From: Streptomyces glaucescens
GTDB lineage: Bacteria; Actinomycetota; Actinomycetes; Streptomycetales; Streptomycetaceae
Direction: 5' to 3'
DNA length: 64,000 nt
Assembly: GCF_000761215.1 (NCBI RefSeq)
Contig: NZ_CP009438.1
Span: 5,556,001-5,620,000 of the forward strand
Shown here: piece by piece, positions 39,657 through 48,600 of the stretch
Layout: every line of letters starts with the position of its first letter
Numbering within the stretch: the stretch's first letter is position 1
Position numbers and translations under genes: made by a program
Notes under the pieces: generated by a model
What the model was told of the DNA's origin: nothing
What the model saw: the letters and a program-made list of their open reading frames with translations, nothing else
Databases searched by the model: none

Positions 39657-40178
39657 CTACTCCTCCTTTTTCTTCTCGTCCTTCTTCTCTCCGTAGACAG
39701 GATTCTTCTCGCCGGGCTGCCCCACACGCTCATCGAAACCGGCGTCCAGAACATCGATGCTGCTCATCTGGCGCACGATGAAGTTGTCGTCGCCGGCGTG
39801 GATGTTCTTGGTGACCTGAAGATGGTTCGTGATCTGCGCACAGGCGTCCATCAGGGACTTCAGCTGCTGCTCCCACCGCAGCGACACGTGCTGCAGCGCG
39901 GCCCCCAGGGCGAAGCCCTGCTTCGACAGGTCACCGGCCGCGGAGTCGGTGCTGGGGACGGCGACGCGGGCTTTGTCCCACAGCTCGTTGTAGAGGGTGT
40001 GCGCCGACTTGCTGATCTTGGTGAGTGAAGTGTTCGGAACCTTCAGGTCGCCGTACTTGGAGGGCCCTCCGGCGATGCCGGGCGACCCGTCACCCGGGTC
40101 GAGCTGGTTCAGCTGCATCTGCGTGGACTGCCGCTCGGCGGCCTGAGACTTGAGCTGCTCCCATTCGTCCCATGCCAT
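39657..40178 (-). CDS. Small helical protein preceding the 770-residue WXG protein
   Basis: This 173-residue protein has a helical core with LSKQGFALGAALQHVSLRWEQQLKSLMDACAQITNHL and a highly charged Lys/Glu tail (KKDEKKKEE). It has no signal peptide. The ATG at 40178 follows GGGGAAGGGG. It lies 120 bases upstream of the 770-residue protein on the same strand. Its size and position fit a small partner or targeting protein of a type VII substrate. It has no clear WXG triad of its own. Confidence 0.72.
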   Translation of the reverse strand: MAWDEWEQLKSQAAERQSTQMQLNQLDPGDGSPGIAGGPSKYGDLKVPNTSLTKISKSAHTLYNELWDKARVAVPSTDSAAGDLSKQGFALGAALQHVSLRWEQQLKSLMDACAQITNHLQVTKNIHAGDDNFIVRQMSSIDVLDAGFDERVGQPGEKNPVYGEKKDEKKKEE

Positions 40179-40566
40179 GGGTGAACCCCTTCCCCCGTGC
40201 TGCTCGCCTGCCGGAGCGTGCCAGATGGACGACCTGCTCCGGCGCTGTGGTGAAGGCAAACCTAGCAACCGGGCGCGGGGGAGCAGGGGGAGCGGGTCGT
40301 TGTGTGTGGATTGTCCGGGGTGGAGGTTCGAAGGAGACGGCGACAGCACGCCGGCATCACGGCGCGGAGTGCGGCTGCAGGGTCACTCGGGCGTCTGTGA
40401 AGCCGGCGCGGAGTCGCCCATGGGCAACGGTTCCGCTCTCCCGGAGGCCGCCGTGGCGAGGCCTGTGGAGGTGTTGCGAAGGTTGCGAGGGGAGTCCCGC
40501 GGCGGGGTGACCGGCACCTCGGCGAAGCGGCAAATCGGTCATAGCGTGGCCTCGGCGCCGGCCTCG

Positions 40567-40577
40567 TAACTAAGTTA
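40567..40577. promoter_or_regulatory. AT-rich inverted repeat upstream of the ESX substrate promoter
   Basis: TAACT-A-AGTTA is an 11-bp inverted repeat with one central base. It ends 13 bases before the -35 element and is unusually AT-rich for this GC-rich genome, so it is a likely regulator site. Confidence 0.4.
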
Positions 40578-40590
40578 GGACACACCCTGG

Positions 40591-40619
40591 TTGGACCCGT
40601 TGTACCGGTTGACTAGAGT
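40591..40619 (+). promoter_or_regulatory. Sigma-70-type promoter TTGGAC-17-TAGAGT
   Basis: -35 TTGGAC (40591-40596), 17-base spacer, -10 TAGAGT (40614-40619). Transcription would start near 40626, about 103 bases before the 148-residue gene. It fits the consensus of major vegetative sigma factors. Confidence 0.65.
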
Positions 40620-40728
40620 GGTAAAAGCGTTGTCTGGCGCAGCTCGCTTTGCGATCGTACGGCGAGCGAGTGACCGGTCCGGATCTGATCGGGGCCGTGG
40701 ATGTAACGGGGAAACGGGGAGGAGCGTC

Positions 40729-41175
40729 GTGCTTCCAGCAGACATGATGGGGGGCGTGTCGGCGGCCAGGAAGAAGGACCTGGAGGCCAGCGATGAAGCG
40801 CTCAGGAAGTTCGTGTCTCAAGTGGACGAGGTGCTCCGCAACCTGGAGGGGTCGGCCGGCAACCCGGCGAAGGTGAGCGCCCAGACGATCAGGGCGTCTT
40901 CGCTGAGCAGCGGTCGCAGGGACGCCTTCCCGGAAGCGCACAGCCTGTACAGCCAGTACAACAGCGTCCACGAGCAGCTCACCACCTTGTCCAAGACGCT
41001 GCACCTGCACATCGAGGCCATCGGCATCGCGGTCAAGGGCGCGGCCCACGGCTACGAGAAGCTCGAAGACGACCAGCGTCGGCGATTCTGGGAGATCCGG
41101 GCAGAGATCCTCGAGATCGAGAAGGCTGCGAGTGGCCGGCACTCCGCCAAGGACGAGTCCGGGATGGGGGCCTGA
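40729..41175 (+). CDS. Small helical protein of the second ESX substrate module
   Basis: This 148-residue helical protein has no signal peptide and no recognised motif, only coiled-coil-like heptads (DLEASDEALRKFVSQVDEVLRNLEG and HEQLTTLSKTLHLHIEAIGIAV). The GTG at 40729 follows GGGGAGGAG, a strong ribosome binding site. The next gene, a WXG-domain protein, starts 2 bases past its stop. The pair looks like a partner protein with its type VII substrate. Confidence 0.75.
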   Translation: MLPADMMGGVSAARKKDLEASDEALRKFVSQVDEVLRNLEGSAGNPAKVSAQTIRASSLSSGRRDAFPEAHSLYSQYNSVHEQLTTLSKTLHLHIEAIGIAVKGAAHGYEKLEDDQRRRFWEIRAEILEIEKAASGRHSAKDESGMGA

Positions 41176-41177
41176 CG

Positions 41178-43022
41178 ATGACCGACGAGCAGCACCAGGC
41201 AGACCTGGAGCGTGCCCGCAACCAGAACTCCTTCGCCGACCTGGCTCGGACGGTCGAGCACGCGGACAGCGGCGGGATACTCACCCGGTGGGTGATCGAT
41301 CCTGTCCGCACGGTGGTCGGTTCCACCGGCCAGGGCAAGGCCGTCTTCGGCAGCACGGACTTCGCGGCGAAGAACCTCGACCTCAACGAGATGATCGATC
41401 TGGTCGAGCAGACGGACCCGGAGGACCTGGAGTCGTCCGGCAACGCGCTGCTGGACGCGCGGACCGCCATCGCGGACGCGGCGAAGACGCTGAGCGGCGA
41501 CATCGCCGCCGTCCCCTGGGTGGGTGAGGCCGGTGAGGCCTTCCGGCAATGGGGAGAGCGGCTCGTCAAGGGGTCGACGGAGCTGAGCGAGTTCGCGGGG
41601 AAGGCGGGCGACCAGCTCGTCGCCGCCTCGATGGGCCTGGCATCGGTACGCAAGGCGATGCCCGCCCGCGACCCCAAGAACCTCAAGCGCCCCGAGAACT
41701 TCTCCGACGCGGAGAAGGCCGCGAAGAAGGACGACTACGACGCGGCCGTCAAGGTGGAGAAGGACCGCCAAGAGGCGATCAACCAGATGAACCGGCTGGC
41801 GTCGTACTACGCGGTCTCCAGCCAGCAGCTCGCGGCGTTGCAGGAGAAGCCTCCGACGTTCGGGGAGGTACCGGCCGGCAATATGCCGAGGGACGAGGGT
41901 TCGGGCGGGACTTCAGCAGGTGCTGCGTCCAGTGCCACACGGAGCGTGACAGCCGGGGAGTATCAGGCGCCGGCGGAGTCACAAGGCCGTTCCGGCGTGA
42001 GCGATCCGAGCGGTACGCCCACCCCCACGACTTCCGGCAGGACAACGGTCACGCTTCCGGACGACGCAGTCGGTACGAACATCGACAGTGTCGGCACCCT
42101 GCCGCCGACCACCACGACTCCGGTGACGGGTCCGACGCCGCCCGTCACGGGCACCCCGCCCACGGTGAACGGCCAACCCGGTGGGTTCGACCCCTACGTG
42201 CCCACGGTGCCCGGCAAGTCCACGGGCAGGACGCCGAGCGGAACGAGCGGCCTGCGCACCCCGGCCCCCGCGCAGGGACGTACCCAGCCCGGACCGATCA
42301 ACTCCGCCACCGGTCGCACGACGGGTCCAGGTACCGCGCAGCCGATGGGGCGCGCGACCGGTCCGGGAACCGGGCAGCAGACGGGACGCACAACAGGTCC
42401 CGCTGCCGGCCAGCAGATGGGTCGTGCCACGCCGACAGGGCACACGCCAGGCAGAGGGGCCGGTTCCGGTTCGAAGCCTTTCCCGATGGGGCAAGCGGGT
42501 GTGTCCGGAGGCACCCCCCGCACCACTGGGACCCCGGGGGCGCGGGCGAATGCCGGCCCGGCCACAGGTGCCGGTCGCGCGAACGGTGTCGTCGGCGGGC
42601 GGCCCACCACAGGTGGAGCCGCGCCGAAGGGTGGGTCGAGGATCCCGCGTGGCACGGTGATCGGCAGCGGCTCGACGACTGGTCCCCGGCCGTCGGCCGG
42701 CGGCGGACAGCGCGGTGTCTTCGGAGCCCCTCCGGCAAACACACGGCCCGCCACAGGTGCCGCCAGCGCCCCCCGTGGCGGTGGCGTGGGAGCGGGAAAG
42801 CCGGTGACCGGCAGCCCCACGGGCCGTAACTCCGCCGTTCAGGCCGAACGGAACGGTATGACTCGTGGAGGAGCCGGCCTGGTCCGCCGGTCCGGTGAAG
42901 AGCACAAGTCCGGCGACGAGAGAGACACACAGGGAACACCGCGTCCCGACTGCGTGGCCGAAGACCCGGAGACGCATCTGCCCGACAGGCCCCGGCGTGA
43001 CGTGCCGCCGGTCGTCAACTGA
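41178..43022 (+). CDS. WXG-domain protein with low-complexity tail, candidate type VII substrate
   Basis: The 614-residue protein has a helical N-terminus (about 1-230) with the WXG motif at Trp114-Val-Gly116 in PWVGEAGEAFRQWG, as in WXG100/PPE-type substrates. From about residue 240 it is Gly/Thr/Pro-rich and disordered. It includes a 12-residue repeat near residues 379-415 (GRTTGPGTAQPM and relatives, three copies plus a partial). The tail ends DPETHLPDRPRRDVPPVVN, a pattern I recall from many Streptomyces proteins of this kind. It follows the 148-residue gene by 2 bases and precedes the second mycosin by 24. Confidence 0.78.
   Translation: MTDEQHQADLERARNQNSFADLARTVEHADSGGILTRWVIDPVRTVVGSTGQGKAVFGSTDFAAKNLDLNEMIDLVEQTDPEDLESSGNALLDARTAIADAAKTLSGDIAAVPWVGEAGEAFRQWGERLVKGSTELSEFAGKAGDQLVAASMGLASVRKAMPARDPKNLKRPENFSDAEKAAKKDDYDAAVKVEKDRQEAINQMNRLASYYAVSSQQLAALQEKPPTFGEVPAGNMPRDEGSGGTSAGAASSATRSVTAGEYQAPAESQGRSGVSDPSGTPTPTTSGRTTVTLPDDAVGTNIDSVGTLPPTTTTPVTGPTPPVTGTPPTVNGQPGGFDPYVPTVPGKSTGRTPSGTSGLRTPAPAQGRTQPGPINSATGRTTGPGTAQPMGRATGPGTGQQTGRTTGPAAGQQMGRATPTGHTPGRGAGSGSKPFPMGQAGVSGGTPRTTGTPGARANAGPATGAGRANGVVGGRPTTGGAAPKGGSRIPRGTVIGSGSTTGPRPSAGGGQRGVFGAPPANTRPATGAASAPRGGGVGAGKPVTGSPTGRNSAVQAERNGMTRGGAGLVRRSGEEHKSGDERDTQGTPRPDCVAEDPETHLPDRPRRDVPPVVN
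42312..42419 (+). repeat. Tandem 36-bp in-frame repeat
   Basis: Three copies of a 12-codon unit encode GR-TTGPGTAQPM, GR-ATGPGTGQQT and GR-TTGPAAGQQM, with a partial fourth. They lie inside the disordered tail of the 614-residue WXG protein. Confidence 0.75.
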
Positions 43023-43046
43023 GCGCTAGCGAGGATTCACAACGCC

Positions 43047-44363
43047 ATGAAGTCAGGCACGTCCTTCGGGACATGGTGCGGTACGCGAGTGCGGGTCGTG
43101 GGCGCAGTGGTGGGCACCCTGGCTGTCGCGAGCATGGGGCTGGCCCCGAGTGCTGCCGCAGCTGATGCCCAGTCCCAGCAGTGGTACCTGGGACCGATGC
43201 AGACCGAGCAGATGTGGAAGGTCACCAAGGGTGAGGGCGTCAAGATCGCAGTCCTCGATACCGGGGTGAACCCGAACACTCCTTCGCTGAAGGGACAGGT
43301 TCTGGCTGACGAGGTGCCGGAGCCGGTCGCGTACGGGGCCACTGACGACTATCACGGCCACGGGACGACCATGGCCGAGTTGATGGTCGGCACGGGTGCC
43401 GGCGGCGGCATCCAAGGGCTGGCTCCTGGGGCCAAGGTGGTCCCCTATCGCGTGCAGATGATGGGGCTGCACACAGGAGAGGAATTCGACAAGGAGACGC
43501 CTGCAGGAGAGGCGTTGAGGGCCGCTGCCGACAGCGACGCCAAAATCATCAACATGTCGCTTGGCGGCATGACATCGAAGGCGGACCAGGACGCCGTCGA
43601 GTACGCGGCCTCCAAGGGGAAGCTGCTGGTCGCCTCGGTGGGCAACGAAGGTGCCCCCGACGCACCGGCGATGTACCCGTACGTACTGGGTGTGGGGGCT
43701 GCCGACGCCAACTACAAGGTGTCCAAGTTCTCGAAGGAGTCGTCGGACGGTTACACCGACCTCGTGGCACCCGGTGAGGCGATTCCCAAGTGGTGCGACG
43801 AGACCTTCCGTTCGTACTGTCAGTCCCAGGGAACCAGCCAGGCGACCGCCCTCGTCTCCGCCTCCGCCGCCCTCATCTGGTCCGCCCACCCCGACTGGAC
43901 CGTCAACCAGGTCACCCGGGCGCTGCTCGACACCGCCAGCCGCGGCTGGCCCAAGGACGAGCCGAGCATGTACGCGGGTTACGGGTTCATCCGTCCACGA
44001 GTCGTCCTGGCGGACCCCGGCTACGACCCCGGCGCGCCGGATGTCGACCCGCTGGCGGAGGTCAACGGCGGTGACCTGCTCGCCAAGGCCGGTGCGCGGG
44101 ACGCGAGCGACGGCGGCGGCACCGGCGACGCGGACAACGCGGGCAACTCCTCGTCCGCTCCCTCCGCTCCTGCATCAGGCGCGTCACAGGCCCCCGAGAA
44201 GGGTTCAGCCGACGGCACTTCGACGGCAGGATCGGACGCGGAGGCGGCAGCCGCCGACGACAGCAGCAGCAACACCCTGTGGATCGCCCTGGGCGCCGCA
44301 GCCGCAGTGATCGTGATCGGCGGCGCCGGTGCCGCCGTCCTGCGGGCGCGGCGCGCGAGGTGA
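43047..44363 (+). CDS. Membrane-anchored subtilisin-like mycosin (second of two)
   Basis: This 438-residue S8 protease has a signal peptide (cleavage near AAAA, residue 39), catalytic Asp71 (AVLDTGVNP), His105 (GHGTTMAEL) and Ser264 (SQGTSQATALVSA), an acidic Asp/Ser/Ala-rich linker (residues 345-410) and a C-terminal membrane helix with a basic end (LWIALGAAAAVIVIGGAGAAVL). It is only distantly similar to the other mycosin, so it is not a recent duplicate. Its place after the 614-residue WXG protein and before the WXG100 pair suggests it acts on substrates of this locus. The ATG at 43047 follows GCGAGGA. Confidence 0.88.
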   Translation: MKSGTSFGTWCGTRVRVVGAVVGTLAVASMGLAPSAAAADAQSQQWYLGPMQTEQMWKVTKGEGVKIAVLDTGVNPNTPSLKGQVLADEVPEPVAYGATDDYHGHGTTMAELMVGTGAGGGIQGLAPGAKVVPYRVQMMGLHTGEEFDKETPAGEALRAAADSDAKIINMSLGGMTSKADQDAVEYAASKGKLLVASVGNEGAPDAPAMYPYVLGVGAADANYKVSKFSKESSDGYTDLVAPGEAIPKWCDETFRSYCQSQGTSQATALVSASAALIWSAHPDWTVNQVTRALLDTASRGWPKDEPSMYAGYGFIRPRVVLADPGYDPGAPDVDPLAEVNGGDLLAKAGARDASDGGGTGDADNAGNSSSAPSAPASGASQAPEKGSADGTSTAGSDAEAAAADDSSSNTLWIALGAAAAVIVIGGAGAAVLRARRAR

Positions 44364-44506
44364 CCGGACCAGCCGCCCGAGCCGGGTGAACACCTGGCCG
44401 AGGGCCATGGGGCCTTCGGTTCGGCCTCAGCACCGCGTCCCCCTCGCCGAGGCCCGGACGCGGTACCAATCGACCGGATAACAGACAGTGGAAGGGATGG
44501 CTGGCC

Positions 44507-44860
44507 ATGGCTATGGACCAGAAGCTCGAAGATGCAGCGGTAGTCAAGCTGCAGAAGCAGATGTACGAGAAGTACGAGAACATCCGCAAGCGGGTGCACA
44601 ACCTCCAGGGCGTCATCGACAGCCTCGAGGGCGGCCAGTGGCAGGGTATCGGCCGTGCCGAGTTCGACAAGAAGCAGTACGAGATCAACGAGTCCCTGGC
44701 GAAGATCGGCAACATCCTCGGCGAGGTCATGGAGGCCATGACCACGACGCGCAACATCAAGGACAGCAAGGAGGACGAGGTCCGGGCCGCGGTCAACCGG
44801 ATCAACCTCCAGGACGGCGCCCCCACGGTTCAGACGTCTCCGTTCAGCTCGATGTCCTGA
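44507..44860 (+). CDS. esxB: WXG100 family protein (first of the esx pair)
   Basis: This 117-residue two-helix protein has the WXG motif at Trp45-Gln-Gly47 between charged helices. WXG100 proteins are secreted by ESX systems as dimers. It has a longer C-terminus than usual (about 25 residues past the second helix) and no YxxxD signal, so it probably relies on its partner for export. The ATG at 44507 lies 11 bases after GGAAGG; an in-frame ATG at 44513 is also possible. The symbol follows the esxBA order used for Streptomyces, and the A/B assignment is by order only. Confidence 0.9.
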   Translation: MAMDQKLEDAAVVKLQKQMYEKYENIRKRVHNLQGVIDSLEGGQWQGIGRAEFDKKQYEINESLAKIGNILGEVMEAMTTTRNIKDSKEDEVRAAVNRINLQDGAPTVQTSPFSSMS

Positions 44861-44944
44861 ACCGGGCCACCGGACCCAGGACATCGAGCACGACACTTCA
44901 CCGCACATCACTCACCGCACACGAGCGAGACGAGGTAGGCAGAC

Positions 44945-45244
44945 ATGAGCCGTAACGGTGACGGGCTTTCCGTCTCTTACGACGCGCTGGACTTCGCGGC
45001 CACCAACATCGGCAACGAGGCGAAGGCCCTGGAGCAGGATCTCCAGGAGCTCCGCAAGATGGTCGAGAGCAGCAAGCAGTACTGGGCCGGCCAGGCGCAG
45101 GGCTCCTTCGGCGACAAGCTGGCCCGCTGGGACAAGGAAGCCAACGACATCCACCAGGCCCTGACGGGCATCGGTCACGTCGTCGGCCAGTCCGGCGGTA
45201 CGTACATGGAAGGCGACAAGAAGGCCGCCAGCTACTTCCTGTAG
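44945..45244 (+). CDS. esxA: WXG100 family protein (second of the esx pair)
   Basis: This 99-residue protein has the WXG motif at Trp47-Ala-Gly49 between two amphipathic helices. Near its C-terminus TYMEGD gives a YxxxD motif (Tyr87 to Asp91), the general type VII secretion signal. It is therefore the probable signal-bearing half of the dimer. It lies 84 bases after the first WXG100 gene on the same strand and ends the operon before a strong terminator. The name follows gene order; by signal position it would correspond to EsxB of mycobacteria. Confidence 0.9.
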   Translation: MSRNGDGLSVSYDALDFAATNIGNEAKALEQDLQELRKMVESSKQYWAGQAQGSFGDKLARWDKEANDIHQALTGIGHVVGQSGGTYMEGDKKAASYFL

Positions 45245-45271
45245 CAGACGGCCGGTTCGCGGAAGACGGTG

Positions 45272-45306
45272 ACAGGGTGGGCGCGCGCGGGAGGCGCCCA
45301 CCCTGT
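45272..45306 (+). terminator. Terminator after the esx pair
   Basis: A perfect 13-bp stem (45272-45284 with 45294-45306) with a 9-base loop, 28 bases past the second WXG100 stop. Confidence 0.8.
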
Positions 45307-45553
45307 TGCCGTGCGGGAAGCGGGACGAGGAACGCCGTGAAGCGTCCTGGCCCTGGCGTCGAAGGACGGGCGCTTCGCCCGGGAACGACGCGGACGCGAC
45401 CAGGCGGTGGAGGCGTCGATCGTCCCCGCTCTCCAGGACGGCGCCTGGCGAAAGCCCCGTCGCCGCCGCCGACCGCCGGGTCCTTCGTGCCGCCCGCACG
45501 CGCAACCCTCGACGTCCTCCTCGTGTTCTGACATCCTCGCGCCCTCACGACAA

Positions 45554-45587
45554 CGGGCCCGTCGCCGCCGAAGCGGAGGCGGGCCCG
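45554..45587 (-). terminator. Probable terminator of eccC
   Basis: CGGGCCCG at 45554-45561 pairs with the same palindromic sequence at 45580-45587, continuing inward with one bulge. It lies about 20 bases past the eccC stop on the minus strand. Confidence 0.5.
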
Positions 45588-45607
45588 AGGCGTCGCCGCG
45601 GCTGCCG

Positions 45608-48600
45608 TCACCGGTACCGGTCCGGCACCAATCCCACCTGGACCAGCGGCTTCCCCCGCTTGCGCGACACGAAGGTGCCCCGCCCCGCGGGCATCGGACG
45701 GGGCCGGACCCCGCCCAGCAGGTCGCCCTCGTTCGGGTCACCGGCGAGGACCACGCCCTGGGCGCCGAGCTCCTTCATGCGCTGCATGAAGGGCTCGTAG
45801 CCGGCCCGGCCCGCGCCCGCGGTGGAGCGGGCGATGATGAAGCGGACGCCGACGTCCCGGGCGAACGGGAGGAGTTCCGTGAGGCCCGACAGCGGGTTGC
45901 CGCTGGACGTGGACACCAGGTCGTAGTCGTCGATGACGATGTACACCGTGGGGCCGTTCCACCAGCTGCGGTCGCGCAGCTGCTCGGGCGTGACGTCGGC
46001 GGTCGGCGTGCGGCGCTGCATCAGGTCGGCCAGCGCGTCCATGTGGTGCTGCATCTGGTTCGACATGGGGATGTACTCGGCCAGGTGCGAGGTCGGGGTC
46101 ACCCCGAGCAGGGAGCGCCGGTTGTCGACCACGAAGAGCTTCGCCTCGTTGCCGTCGTAGCGCTCGGTGAGGCGCTGGATGAGCAGCTTCAGCAGGTTCG
46201 ACTTGCCGGACTCGCTCTCGCCGAAGACGAGGAAGAACGGGTCCTGCTCGAAGTCCACGAACACCGGCTCGAGGTTGTCCTCGTCGAGCGCGAAGGCGAT
46301 GCCCCGGTTCGGGAAGCGGTCCCCGGGCGGGAGCTGCTGCGCCGGGAACTCGCGGGGGAGCAGCCGGACCTCGGGGGCGCCGGGCTGCTGCCAGTGCCGG
46401 GAGACCTCGGCGGCGAGCGCCTGCGTCGCCTCGGCCAGGTCGGTGTCGGAGGACAGGCCGTCGATGCGCGGGACCGCCGCCATGAAGTGCTGCCGCTGCG
46501 GGGTCTGGCCCCGGCCGGGGACACCGGTCGGCACGTTGGCCGCGACCTTGCGGTCGAACTCGGAGTCCATGGGGTCGCCGAGCCGCAGCTCCAGGCGGTT
46601 CATCAGGTGGTCCTTGAGGTTGGAGCGGACCTCCATGGAGCGCGACGCGGTGAGGATGACGTGCATGCCGTAGCCGAGGCCGCGCGCGGCGATGTCGAGG
46701 ACGGCCGGCTCCAGACCGTCGTAGTCCGTGCGGAAGTTGCCCCAGCCGTCGATGACCAGGAAGACGTCGCCCCACGGCTGGTCGGTGGTGGAGATGTCGC
46801 CGCGGGCGCGCCGGGTGCGGAACTCGGCGATGGAGGAGATGCCGGCGGTACGGAAGTACTCCTCGCGGCGGGTCATGATGCCGTACACCTCGGCGACCGT
46901 ACGCCGTACCTTCTCCGGGTCGAGGCGTGAGGCCACGCCGCCGACGTGCGGCAGGCCCGCCACGGAGGACAGTCCGCCGCCACCGAAGTCCAGCCCGTAG
47001 AACTGCACTTCCTGCGGGGTGTGGGTGAGCGCGAACGACGCGATGATCGAGCGCAGCAGGGTCGACTTGCCGGACTGCGGGCCGCCGAGGATCTGCATGT
47101 GGCCGGCCGCGCCGCCGAAGTCGGTCCACAGCGGGTCGCGCCGCTGCTCGTACGGCTTGTCGACGATGCCGACGGGGATGACGAGCCGTCCCGCGCCCTC
47201 GTAGCCGGGCTGGGTGAGGCCGCGGCCGGGCACCGCGGCCAGTCCGGGCAGCAGGGAGTCCAGCGACGGCGGGCTGTCCAGCGGGGGCAGCCACACCTGG
47301 TGGGCGGCCGGGCCCTGGGCCTCCAGCCGCCGCACGATGACGTCGAGCACCGTGTCGGCGAGCGCGTCGTCGGTCTGGTCGGGCTCCTCCTGGCGCTGCT
47401 GCGGCACCGCCGCGTACTGGACGGGCACCTGCGAGGCCGTGAAGAGGACGGGCCTGCGGTCCACGGGGAGCGGGCCGCCGTACGCCGCCGCCTGCTGGGA
47501 GCTGGAGCGGTACACACCGGAGACGTACGCCGCCTTGAAGCGGACCATCTCGTCCGTGCCGTACTTCAGGAAGCCGGAGCCGGGCACGTTCGGCAGCTCG
47601 TAGGCGTCCGGGACGCCGATCGCGGCGCGCGATTCGGCCGCGGAGAACGTGCGCAGACCGATCCGGTAGGACAGGTAGGTCTCCAGGCCGCGCAGGCGTC
47701 CCTCCTCCAGGCGCTGCGAGGCGAGGAGCAGGTGCACACCGAGCGAGCGGCCGATGCGGCCGATCTGCACGAACATCTCGATGAAGTCCGGCTTGGCGGT
47801 GAGCAGTTCGCTGAACTCGTCGATGACGAGGACCAGCGAGGGGATCGGCTGCAGCGCGGCACCGGCCTGGCGGGCCTTCTCGTAGGCGTGGATGTTGGCG
47901 TAGTTGCCCGCGTCGCGCAGCATCTCCTGGCGGCGGTTCAGCTCACCGCGGATGGAGTCGCCCATGCGGTCGACGAGCGTCAGGTCGTCGGCGAGGTTGG
48001 TGATGACGGCGGCCACGTGCGGCATCTGGGACATGCCCGCGAACGTCGCACCGCCCTTGAAGTCCGCGAGGACGAAGTTCAGCGTCTCGGAGGAGTGCGT
48101 GACCGCGAGACCGAGGACCAGGGTGCGCAGCAGCTCCGACTTGCCGGATCCGGTCGCGCCGACGCACAGGCCGTGCGGGCCCATGCCCTCCTGCGCCGCC
48201 TCCTTGAGGTCGAGCATCACCGGCCGGCCGTCCTCACCGACACCGATCGGCACCCGCAGCCGCTCCGACTGCGAGCGCGGCCGCCAGGTGCGGCGCGGGT
48301 CGACGTTCGCCGCGTCGCCGAGGTTCAGCAGGTCGGTGAACTCCAGGTTGGCGAGCAGCGGTTCGTCGTCGTCGCCGCCGGACGCCACGCGCAGCGGCGC
48401 CAGCTGGCGGGCCAGGGCCTCCGCGGCCTCGTAGGACAGCACGTCGGGGGTGCCCTCGTAGACCATGCCGTGCGCGGATTCCAGGCGCAGTTCGCGCGGC
48501 TGCACGACGATGGACAGGTCACCGCGTCCGGTGGTGAGGTCGCCGGGGACCACCTCGAGGACGGTGACGCCCTGCAGTCCCTCCGGGCTGGCGAGCAGCG

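Larger units (their letters stand above)
40179..40728. other. Divergent regulatory region of the two ESX substrate modules
   Basis: 550 bases without a supported gene. On the plus strand, a promoter (40591-40619) and an AT-rich inverted repeat (40567-40577) lie near the right end. On the minus strand, a TAGGTT -10-like element at 40259-40264 could serve the 173-residue gene. The middle, about 40280-40560, shows no clear motif. Confidence 0.5.
45245..45607. other. Gap between the esx pair and eccC
   Basis: 363 bases without a supported gene. It has the esx terminator (45272-45306) near the left end and a hairpin for eccC (45554-45587) near the right end. In between I see only GC-rich sequence without promoter or repeat signals. 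Confidence 0.5.

Noticed and set aside
40150..40569. Plus-strand frames in the ESX substrate control region
   Set aside because: No ribosome binding site or motif, and composition like shadow frames. The region is better read as regulatory.
45232..45741. A possible small minus-strand gene beyond the eccC start region
   Set aside because: It overlaps the esx terminator and the end of eccC, is Arg-rich, and shows no recognisable motif.
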